A DNA stretch of 64,000 nucleotides from an uncultured Brachybacterium sp. (GTDB taxonomy: Bacteria > Actinomycetota > Actinomycetes > Actinomycetales > Dermabacteraceae), in assembly GCF_947500705.1 (NCBI RefSeq), contig NZ_CANMSY010000003.1, forward strand, positions 124,001 to 188,000, read 5' to 3'. The stretch's first letter is position 1, and each line of letters begins with the position of its first letter. Below, piece after piece: positions 24,657 through 31,633 of the stretch. The notes under the pieces are model-generated. The model saw only the letters and a program-made list of their open reading frames with translations. It did no database searches and was not told the DNA's origin. The position numbers and the translations under genes were made by a program.

Positions 24657-25397
24657 TCAGCCGAACGACAGCGGCAGCATCTGCCCGCGCGGGCCGAGGG
24701 CGTCAAGCTCCGCGCGCTCGGCCGACGTCGCCGGGCGGCGACCGGTCGCGATCCGCAGCGCGTCGGCGTCGGTCCAGGCCTCTGGCAGCCGCAGACGCAG
24801 CCGCCGCTCGACCATCTCGCGGGCGGCGGCCAGGCTCTCCGCGGGCGGGCCCTCGACAGCAGATCCCTCCGCTGAGCGCTGGTCGGCGACCAGATCGAGG
24901 TGGTGCAGGGTCGCCTCGAGCACGAGGGCACCGAGGTAGTCCCTCACGGTCAGCGTCCTGCCTCGAGCGCTGGCCGGCAGGTCGGGGTGAGCGAGCAGCG
25001 CGGCGCGGCCGGCGGCCGCTGCGACGTGCTCGAAGCTGTCACGCACCTGGGCGGCGCTCCCGTAGGCGTCGGCCATCCGCACGATCAGGGCGTCATACGG
25101 GCAGTGGCCGTCCGGCGGGATCGGCATCGGGGTCGGGGTCCACCAGCTGAGAGCGTCGTCGGTGGGGGCGGTCTCCGCAGGCGTGGCGAGGGTGACCAAC
25201 ACGTCCTGCGCCTGCAGGATCAGGTGGTGCACGAGGTCCCGGACGCGCCAGCCGCGGCAGCCGGACGGGGCATCAAGAGCGGCGTCGGGGAGCTGCGCCA
25301 CGCCGTGACGGAGCGCTGACCAGCTGAGAGTGAACAGATCCACCTCAGGCACGCTAGCAGCAGGATCCCGCCGCCGGAACCTGGCAACATCCGGCAT
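24657..25397 (-). CDS. DinB / mycothiol-dependent maleylpyruvate isomerase-like protein
   Basis: A protein of about 246 residues with the N-terminal helical fold of actinobacterial mycothiol-dependent enzymes: LSWSALRHGVAQLPDAALDAPSGCRGWRVRDLVHHL, including the conserved Trp and His pair. The C-terminal half is less typical. The start is uncertain: the ATG at 25397 lacks a good ribosome binding site, and a GTG at 25352 would give 231 residues. The family often acts in mycothiol-dependent detoxification, but the role here is unknown. It is divergent from the oxidoreductase at 25560. Confidence 0.7.
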   Translation of the reverse strand: MPDVARFRRRDPAASVPEVDLFTLSWSALRHGVAQLPDAALDAPSGCRGWRVRDLVHHLILQAQDVLVTLATPAETAPTDDALSWWTPTPMPIPPDGHCPYDALIVRMADAYGSAAQVRDSFEHVAAAAGRAALLAHPDLPASARGRTLTVRDYLGALVLEATLHHLDLVADQRSAEGSAVEGPPAESLAAAREMVERRLRLRLPEAWTDADALRIATGRRPATSAERAELDALGPRGQMLPLSFG

Positions 25398-25559
25398 ACG
25401 ACACCGCCCGCAGGGGTGATGCATGACACTGACCTGGTAGCCATCCCGCGGCGCCCTCGGCATCACCGCCCCGCGACGGCGCGGTCCGTCGTCGGCCCGC
25501 CCCGAGCCCGGAGGCATCCGATGCCCTCACGCCGCCCCCTCCACCGAAAGGACCACCCC

Positions 25560-26645
25560 ATGGCTGTCTCTGAAGGAGCCAACTACGCGCCGGACTCGAT
25601 GCCGAAGCCTGTCGTGGAACCCGGCGAGTTCGTCTTCGCCGCGATGCACCTCGACCACGGCCACATCGGCGGGATGACCCAGGGCCTGCTGGACGCCGGC
25701 GGCACCCTGAAGTGGGTCTATGACACCCAGCCTGAGCGCGCCGCCGCGTTCAAGGAGCAGTTCCCGCAGGTCGCGATCGCCTCGAGCGAGGAGCAGGTGC
25801 TGGCCGACGAGGAGGTCCACCTGGTCGCCGCCGCCGCCATCCCCGTAGATCGTGCCCCGCTGGGCATCCGGGTGATGGAGGCCGGCAAGGACTACTTCAC
25901 CGACAAGACTCCGCTGATCACCCGCGAGCAGCTGGCGGACGCGAAGGCCGCTGTCGAGCGGACCGGCAAGAAGTACGCCGTGTACTACTCCGAGCGGATC
26001 CACGTCGAGGCCGCCGTGCTGGCCGGTCAGCTGATCGACCGCGGCGCGATCGGGAAGGTCCTCCAGGTGCAGGGGATGGGTCCGCACCGCATGGGCGATC
26101 CCTCCACCCGTCCCGACTGGTTCTTCGAGCGCGCCCGCTACGGCGGCATCCTCACCGACATCGGCAGTCACAACTTCGAGCAGATGCTCGCCTTCACCGG
26201 CTCCGACGACGCCGAGATCCTCTCCAGCTCGATCGGCAACTTCGGCAATCCCGAGCACCCCGAGCTCGACGACTACGGCGACGCGCACATCGCGCTCTCC
26301 AGCGGCGCCACCGGCTTCGTCCGCGTGGACTGGTTCACCCCTGCCGGCCTGCGCACCTGGGGTGACGGTCGCACGTTCATCCTCGGCACCGAGGGCTATA
26401 TCGAGCTGCGCAAGTACGTCGACGTCACCACCGACAACGGCGGCGGTCAGGTGATCCTGGTCGACGGCGAGGGCGAGCACCGCATGAACGCCACCGGCGA
26501 GGTGGGCTACCCCTTCTTCGGGGAGCTGATCCTCGACGTGCTGAACCGCACCGAGAACGCCATGACCCAGGAGCACGCCTTCAAGGCCGTGGAGCTCGCG
26601 ATCGCCGCACAGGAGCAGGCCCGGGAGCTCACCGGCCGCGCCTGA
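25560..26645 (+). CDS. Gfo/Idh/MocA-family oxidoreductase
   Basis: A 361-residue dehydrogenase. Its Rossmann region is diverged (FAAMHLDHGHIGGMTQGLLDAGG), followed by TDKTPLITREQL where relatives have EKPL-type motifs, and by YYSERIHVEAAV. The ATG at 25560 follows GAAAGGA; an upstream in-frame ATG at 25521 is less likely. A perfect 26-bp-arm hairpin lies 83 bp after the stop. Proximity to the CUT1 transporter at 27083 suggests it acts on the transported compound, which remains unknown. Confidence 0.85.
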   Translation: MAVSEGANYAPDSMPKPVVEPGEFVFAAMHLDHGHIGGMTQGLLDAGGTLKWVYDTQPERAAAFKEQFPQVAIASSEEQVLADEEVHLVAAAAIPVDRAPLGIRVMEAGKDYFTDKTPLITREQLADAKAAVERTGKKYAVYYSERIHVEAAVLAGQLIDRGAIGKVLQVQGMGPHRMGDPSTRPDWFFERARYGGILTDIGSHNFEQMLAFTGSDDAEILSSSIGNFGNPEHPELDDYGDAHIALSSGATGFVRVDWFTPAGLRTWGDGRTFILGTEGYIELRKYVDVTTDNGGGQVILVDGEGEHRMNATGEVGYPFFGELILDVLNRTENAMTQEHAFKAVELAIAAQEQARELTGRA

Positions 26646-26727
26646 CCCCACCCGGCCAGCGCCCAGCGACCGGCGGCGCCCCGCACCGACACCCGGCTCG
26701 CGGCACCCTTCTCGCGGCGCCCTTCTC

Positions 26728-26790
26728 ACGATCCCGGTCGATTCCGAGCCAGAAGCCCCACCGATCTGGCTCGGAATCGACCGGGATCGT
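26728..26790. repeat. Long perfect hairpin, copy 1
   Basis: Perfect 26-bp arms (26728-26753 and 26765-26790) enclose an 11-nt loop. The arm contains CCCGGTCGATTCCGAGCCAG. A second copy with the same arms and a different loop lies at 30259-30318. The element follows the stop of the oxidoreductase gene by 83 bp and may end its transcription, but no T tract is seen. Confidence 0.9.
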
Positions 26791-26986
26791 TCTGCGTGCA
26801 GGGCGCGCCGATGATTCCGCAGCCCGTCGGCCTCTCGCTTTCGCCTCCCCGGACTGCACCGCCCACACTGCTTCCCGCGAAAGTTTTCTTCCCTTCCCAG
26901 GGCCCTGCGGCGCGCCTCTCCGCCGTCACCCCGATGCGTTGTGCGCACGTCACGATGGGTTGAGACACGGATGCGCACCCTTCCGC

Positions 26987-27016
26987 TTGACCTCTGGCGG
27001 TAAGAGGAATTAACTT
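26987..27016 (+). promoter_or_regulatory. CUT1 operon promoter
   Basis: TTGACC (26987-26992) and TAACTT (27011-27016) are separated by 18 bp, about 70 bp before the binding-protein start. Confidence 0.5.
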
Positions 27017-27056
27017 AACGTCACCGACATTAGTTTCCGAAATCTTTCAGTTAAGT
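27013..27056. promoter_or_regulatory. Inverted repeats at the CUT1 operon promoter
   Basis: ACTTAAC (27013-27019) pairs with GTTAAGT (27050-27056). Between them TTTCCGAAATCTTTCA (27034-27049) holds two TTTC units 6 bp apart, as at the xylan promoters. An operator overlapping the -10 box is inferred. Confidence 0.4.
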
Positions 27057-27082
27057 GTCGGTCCGTGACCCTGGAGGCAGCA

Positions 27083-28399
27083 ATGATGCAACCCACCCGC
27101 CGCGCAACTCTCGCGGGCCTCGGCCTGGCGATCCCGTCCCTCGCCGTCCTCAGCGCCTGCGGAGGCGGCACCCAGCCCAGTGGTGGCGGCGGCTCCCCGT
27201 CGAGCCTCTCCGTCTGGGCCCTGACCGGCGCCAAGCAGGACACCTACCAGGCGTCCTTCGACGCCTGGGACGAGGCCAATCCCGACAACCCCTTCGCCGT
27301 GGAGTTCTTCGCCAACGACTCCTACAAGGAGAAGATCCGCACCGCGATCGGCTCCGGCAACTCCCCCACCCTGGTCTTCAACTGGGCCGGCGGCACCCTG
27401 GCCGACTACGTCGCCAACGACGCGGTCGTGGACCTCTCCGGCAAGGTCGACGACGTGCTCTCCCGCACGATCGAGTCGATCGGGATGGTGGGCCAGGTGG
27501 ACGGCGCCCAGTACGGCGTCCCCAACAACGACACCCAGCCGGTGATCCTCTACTACAACACCGCCCTGTTCGAGGAGCACGCCGTCACCCCGCCCACCAC
27601 CTGGGCGGAGCTCATGACTGCGGTCGAGACCTTCTCCGCGGCCGGCATCACCCCGCTCTCCCTGGCAGGTCAGAGCATCTGGCCGGAGCTGATGTACATC
27701 CAGTACCTCACCGACCGCATCGGCGGCGAAGGAGTCTTCCAGAAGATCATCGCCGGTGAGGCCGACGCCTGGTCCGATCCGGCGATCACCTCGGCGCTCG
27801 AGGCGATCATCGAGCTGAAGGATGCCGGCGCGTTCGGCAACGCCTTCGGTTCGGTCGCCGCCGACGCCGGGGCCGACGCCGCCCTGGTCCACACCGGTCA
27901 GGCCGCGATGCTGCTGCAGGGCAGCTGGGTCTACGGCACCTTCAAGCAGGACGCACCGGACTTCGTGGCCGAGGGGAACCTCGGGTTCCTGAACTTCCCG
28001 GCGAAGGACGGCGGCGCGGGCGATCCCGCCAACGTGGTCGGCAACCCGGCCAACTACTGGTCGGTCTCGGCCGCTGCCGAGCCGGAGATCCAGGAGCTCG
28101 CGATCAGGTACCTCAACGAGTTCAACCTCAACCAGGACATGGTCGAGAACTTCCTGGCGATGGGTGCGATCCCGGCGGTCGCCGGGCTCGAGGAGTCCTT
28201 CGGCGGGCTGGATGACGAGGCCTTCCTGTCCTTCGCCTACGACATGGTGCTGAACGCTCCGCACTTCCAGCTGTCCTGGGACCAGGCCCTGGCCCCGGCC
28301 CCCGCGCAGGAACTGCTGAACAACCTCTCCCGCATCTTCCTGGGTGAGATCCAGCCCGAAGAGTTCGTGACCAGCATGAACGCGACCCTGTCGGCATGA
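27083..28399 (+). CDS. CUT1 ABC transporter solute-binding lipoprotein
   Basis: A 438-residue family-1 extracellular sugar-binding protein. The signal peptide has TRRATLAGL and lipobox LSAC with Cys26, followed by a Gly/Ser linker. The body has the typical ASFDAWDEANPDNPFAVEFF start and a QAAMLLQGSWVYGTF segment common to sugar receptors. GGAGG lies 5 bp before the ATG at 27083; the next codon is also ATG and gives 8-bp spacing. It heads an operon with two permeases. The sugar is unknown. Confidence 0.9.
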   Translation: MMQPTRRATLAGLGLAIPSLAVLSACGGGTQPSGGGGSPSSLSVWALTGAKQDTYQASFDAWDEANPDNPFAVEFFANDSYKEKIRTAIGSGNSPTLVFNWAGGTLADYVANDAVVDLSGKVDDVLSRTIESIGMVGQVDGAQYGVPNNDTQPVILYYNTALFEEHAVTPPTTWAELMTAVETFSAAGITPLSLAGQSIWPELMYIQYLTDRIGGEGVFQKIIAGEADAWSDPAITSALEAIIELKDAGAFGNAFGSVAADAGADAALVHTGQAAMLLQGSWVYGTFKQDAPDFVAEGNLGFLNFPAKDGGAGDPANVVGNPANYWSVSAAAEPEIQELAIRYLNEFNLNQDMVENFLAMGAIPAVAGLEESFGGLDDEAFLSFAYDMVLNAPHFQLSWDQALAPAPAQELLNNLSRIFLGEIQPEEFVTSMNATLSA

Positions 28400-29400
28400 C
28401 CGCCGGGCAGTCGCACGCACCCCTCACCGGTGCCGCCCCTGCCGCTGCCGCCACCTCGGCCGACGAGGGCACCCCGCCCTCGTCGGCCCACCCGGGCGGG
28501 AGCCTCGGCCGCTCCAGCGATCGTCGACACCTGCAGACCGGGCCCAGCAACTGGCTGCTGGTCCCCGCACTGAGCTTCTTCGGCGTGTTCGCGCTGCTGC
28601 CCCTGGCAGGAGTGGTGGTGCTCTCGTTCTTCGCCTGGGACGGGCTGGGCACACCGCAGTTCGCCGGCCTGACCGCCTGGTTCCAGGTGTTCCAGGACCC
28701 CGTGACGCTGAACGCCATGTGGCTGACGCTGCTGATGACGGTGCTGAGCTACGCGGTGCAGTTCCCGCTGAGCCTGCTGCTGGGCGTCTTCATGGCCGGG
28801 CACCAGCGCTACCGCGAGGTGTTCTCGGTGCTGTACTTCCTGCCGCTGCTGTTCTCGGCGGCGGCCACCGGCATCGCGTTCAAGGCGCTGCTGGACCCGA
28901 ACTTCGGCATCTCCCGCGCCTTCGGCCTGGACTTCCTCAGCCAGGACTGGCTGGGCTCGCCGAACTTCGCCTTCTACACCCTGATCATGGTGATCTCGTG
29001 GTCCTTCGTGCCCTTCCACTCGCTGCTGTACCAGGCGGGCGTGCGGCAGATCCCGACCTCGATGTACGAGGCGGCCACGCTCGACGGCGCGGGGAGGGTG
29101 CGGCAGTTCTTCAACGTCACCCTGCCGCAGCTGAAGTACACGATCGTCACCAGCTCCACCCTGATGCTGGTCGGTTCGCTGACCTACTTCGACCTGGTGT
29201 TCATCCTGACCGGCGGCGGGCCCGGCAATGCCACCCGCATCCTGCCGCTGGACATGTATCTGACCGGATTCCGCTCCTACCAGATGGGTCCGGCCAGCGT
29301 GATCGCCGTGATCCTGGTGGCTGTGGGACTGACCCTGTCGCTGATCCTGAACCGCGTCTCCGGCGCGGATCGCATGGAGAGCCAGATGGAGGGCGCCTGA
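28396..29400 (+). CDS. CUT1 ABC sugar permease (MalF-like)
   Basis: A 334-residue permease. The first 45 residues are a Pro/Ala/Ser-rich cytoplasmic tail, then six membrane helices begin at WLLVPALSFFGVFALLPL. The EAA loop reads YEAATLDGAGRVRQFFNVTLPQ. The ATG overlaps the binding-protein stop as ATGA. It pairs with the permease at 29402, and no ATPase is present in the operon. Confidence 0.92.
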   Translation: MTAGQSHAPLTGAAPAAAATSADEGTPPSSAHPGGSLGRSSDRRHLQTGPSNWLLVPALSFFGVFALLPLAGVVVLSFFAWDGLGTPQFAGLTAWFQVFQDPVTLNAMWLTLLMTVLSYAVQFPLSLLLGVFMAGHQRYREVFSVLYFLPLLFSAAATGIAFKALLDPNFGISRAFGLDFLSQDWLGSPNFAFYTLIMVISWSFVPFHSLLYQAGVRQIPTSMYEAATLDGAGRVRQFFNVTLPQLKYTIVTSSTLMLVGSLTYFDLVFILTGGGPGNATRILPLDMYLTGFRSYQMGPASVIAVILVAVGLTLSLILNRVSGADRMESQMEGA

Positions 29401-29401
29401 G

Positions 29402-30232
29402 ATGAGCACGAGAACACACCGCTCCCCCAACGTCGTCGGCGGCCTGCTGGGCTTCGCCTGGTTGCTGGTGATCCTGGTGCCGATCTACTACATCGTCGTC
29501 ACCAGCGTGCGGCCGCGCGAGGATTACTTCTCCTCGAACCCGCTGTCACTGCCCTCCGAGTTCACCCTCGAGCCGTTCCGCTATGTGCTCGAGAACGACT
29601 TCCTGCGCTACTTCGCGAACTCGGTGTTCGTCACCGTGATCACGGTGGTCGCCGTGGTGACCGCCTCGCTGCTGGCCAGCTACGTCATCGTGCGCTCACG
29701 CACCCGACTGGCGAAGTTCAGCCAGAAGCTGTTCCTGATGGGCATCGCGATCCCGCTGCAGGCCACGATCATCCCGATCTACTACCTGATCGTGCAGCTG
29801 GGGCTGTACGACACCCTGTGGGCGCTGATCCTGCCCTCGATCGCCTTCGCCATCCCGATCACCATCCTGATCCTGACCAACTTCCTGCGCGATGTGCCGG
29901 GGGAGCTGTACGAGTCGATGACCATCGACGGCGCCAACGACTGGCAGATGTTCCGCTCGCTGGTGCTGCCGCTGGCGAAGCCTGCCGTGGTCACCGTGGG
30001 CATCTACGACGCGCTGCAGGTGTGGAACGGATTCCTGTTCCCGCTGGTGCTCACCCAGAGCTCCGACAAGCGTGTGCTGCCGCTGTCGCTGTGGGCCTAC
30101 CAGGGCGAGTTCACGGTAAACATCCCGGCCGTGCTGGCCGCGGTGATGCTCTCCGCGCTGCCCATCCTGGTGCTGTACATCGCGGGTCGTCGCCAGCTGA
30201 TCAGCGGCCTGACCGCCGGCTTCAGCAAGTAG
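29402..30232 (+). CDS. CUT1 ABC sugar permease (MalG-like)
   Basis: A 276-residue permease with six membrane helices and the EAA loop LYESMTIDGANDWQMFRSLVLPL. It starts one base after the upstream stop. It is the last gene of the operon; the second copy of the long hairpin begins 26 bp after its stop and is a likely transcription end. Confidence 0.92.
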   Translation: MSTRTHRSPNVVGGLLGFAWLLVILVPIYYIVVTSVRPREDYFSSNPLSLPSEFTLEPFRYVLENDFLRYFANSVFVTVITVVAVVTASLLASYVIVRSRTRLAKFSQKLFLMGIAIPLQATIIPIYYLIVQLGLYDTLWALILPSIAFAIPITILILTNFLRDVPGELYESMTIDGANDWQMFRSLVLPLAKPAVVTVGIYDALQVWNGFLFPLVLTQSSDKRVLPLSLWAYQGEFTVNIPAVLAAVMLSALPILVLYIAGRRQLISGLTAGFSK

Positions 30233-30258
30233 TCCCGCGCGTTACGTCGACCCGCTCT

Positions 30259-30318
30259 CGATCCCGGTCGATTCCGAGCCAGAAACTTCACGATCTGGCT
30301 CGGAATCGACCGGGATCG
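30259..30318. repeat. Long perfect hairpin, copy 2
   Basis: Perfect 25-bp arms (30259-30283 and 30294-30318) enclose a 10-nt loop. The arms are identical to those at 26728-26790, while the loops differ. It lies between the permease stop and the convergent, decayed HNH gene, so it could act as a bidirectional terminator. Confidence 0.9.
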
Positions 30319-30387
30319 TGCGGCTGGAGTCCCGGCGGGCCGCTCTGCTGCGTGCCAATCTCTGGCGGCTAGCCTCAAGCGGCCAGT

Positions 30388-31417
30388 TCAGGCGGCGAGT
30401 TCGATGATGTTCTGACAGAGCGCATCGACGCAGGCCGCGAGGCTGAAGCCATCGCCAGCCGTGGTCGCGGCGATCCGTCCTGGGTCCGGGACAGGAGGGA
30501 TCGCTGCGGCCACGCTCCTGTGTCCAGCCGTGGAGACGCCCGCACTGCCGTAGTCCTCCCGGATGCGGATCTGCTCGAGCATGGCCGGCCACCGAGCCTG
30601 GACCGGGCTCCCGGTGCTGTCGAGCACCTGGAACCGCCGGTGGTGAGGTGAGGGGCGTGCGGCATGGAGCACCATCCGCATCCCGCCCTCGTGAACCATG
30701 ACGTGGTGGCGGCGGCAGAGGAGAGCGAGTCCTTCGATGTCCGTCGGCCCGCCCTGGGACCACGGGAGGAGATGGTGAGCATCGAGATGCTTGACCTGGT
30801 GACAGCCCGGGAGGGTGCACGTGGTGTCCCGCAGCCGCAGGGCACGACGCTGTGCGCGGGAGGCCAGGCGCTGTGACCTGCCCAGGTACAGGACCTCCCC
30901 TCCCGCATCGGTGATCACCACGGCGACCTTGCCGGTGCAGGCCAGACGCTCCGCAGTGGCGACTTCGAGCTGCCCCGCTCCGAGCACGCCGCACCGTGGG
31001 GGCATTCCCGCGGGAACGTTCTGGGCGAGAGCCTCGGCGCTGACCTGGACGATCACCAGGTGCCTGTCCTCTCCGGAGCGATCATCGGGCTCGGCATCGA
31101 GGAAGGTGCGGGCAAGGCTTTGGGAGCGCGTCCGCCAGCGGAATCGACGGCAGCGCTCGAGCCACCCGCACATGCTCCCGCGCGGTGCCTGGCGCCATCG
31201 AGCAGGACCAGGACAACCAGTGCACCGTCGACTTCAGGCTGACGAACCAGCCCACCGCACCCCTCACCTCGAACTCACCAACTATCAGGAGCAGCTCGCA
31301 GGTCGCGGTCGCGATCGCCGCCGCCTGCTGCTGGATGCGCTCACCCAGGGACTCGGCGGCGGCACGGTTCAGCGGTGCGGGCTCGGCACCGCCAGGGGAC
31401 AGCGGAACGAGGGTCAT
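30388..31417 (-). pseudogene. DUF222-HNH endonuclease gene, internally deleted and frameshifted
   Basis: Two reading frames together give the two ends of an actinobacterial DUF222/HNH (13E12-repeat type) protein. The 5' part (31417 to about 31100) has an intact ATG with GGGAG upstream and ends shortly after APGTAREHVRVARALPSIPL. The 3' part (about 31130 to 30388) resumes at ARTFLDAEPDDRSGEDRHL and keeps the HNH motif (CTLPGCHQVKHLDAHHLLPW...LLCRRHH). Roughly 150-200 residues normally between these points are missing and the frame changes at the joint. A functional enzyme is unlikely. It marks the left side of the accessory island. Confidence 0.8.
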
Positions 31418-31633
31418 GACGGTCTCCCACCTGCAGGGTTTCTCGGGTCCGTCAGCCCATCAATCTCTTACCATCTCCGCCACCAGCCCGCCGGGAAAGT
31501 GGGGGACCGGGCCCTGTGGAGGGGCGGCCCGAGGAGAGGCCACATGCGGCGTGTGGTACGACCTATTTTGGGCCTGAACAGGCCGGCGCAGGATGTTCTG
31601 AACCCCGGAGATCAAACCTGATGTACTGGAGCC

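Larger units (their letters stand above)
26646..27082. other. Intergenic region with long hairpin and CUT1 operon promoter
   Basis: This 437-bp gap has no credible gene. It contains the repeated hairpin element at 26728-26790, an imperfect operator (CGAAAGTTTTC at 26878-26888), and the promoter and inverted repeat before the CUT1 operon. Confidence 0.7.

Noticed and set aside
26728-30318. Composite transposon or IS ends formed by the two long hairpins
   Set aside because: Each copy is a complete self-contained hairpin rather than one end of an inverted pair. There is no transposase between them and no target duplication.
30242-30994. 250-codon open frame overlapping the HNH gene region on the minus strand
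   Set aside because: It runs through the long hairpin and is out of frame with the HNH motif. The HNH frame (to 30388) is the one with family similarity.
31571-31584. GGCCT-GAAC-AGGCC hairpin as a terminator or attachment site before the large nuclease-like gene
   Set aside because: The arms are only 5 bp, common by chance at this GC content, and no second copy marks the other side of the island.
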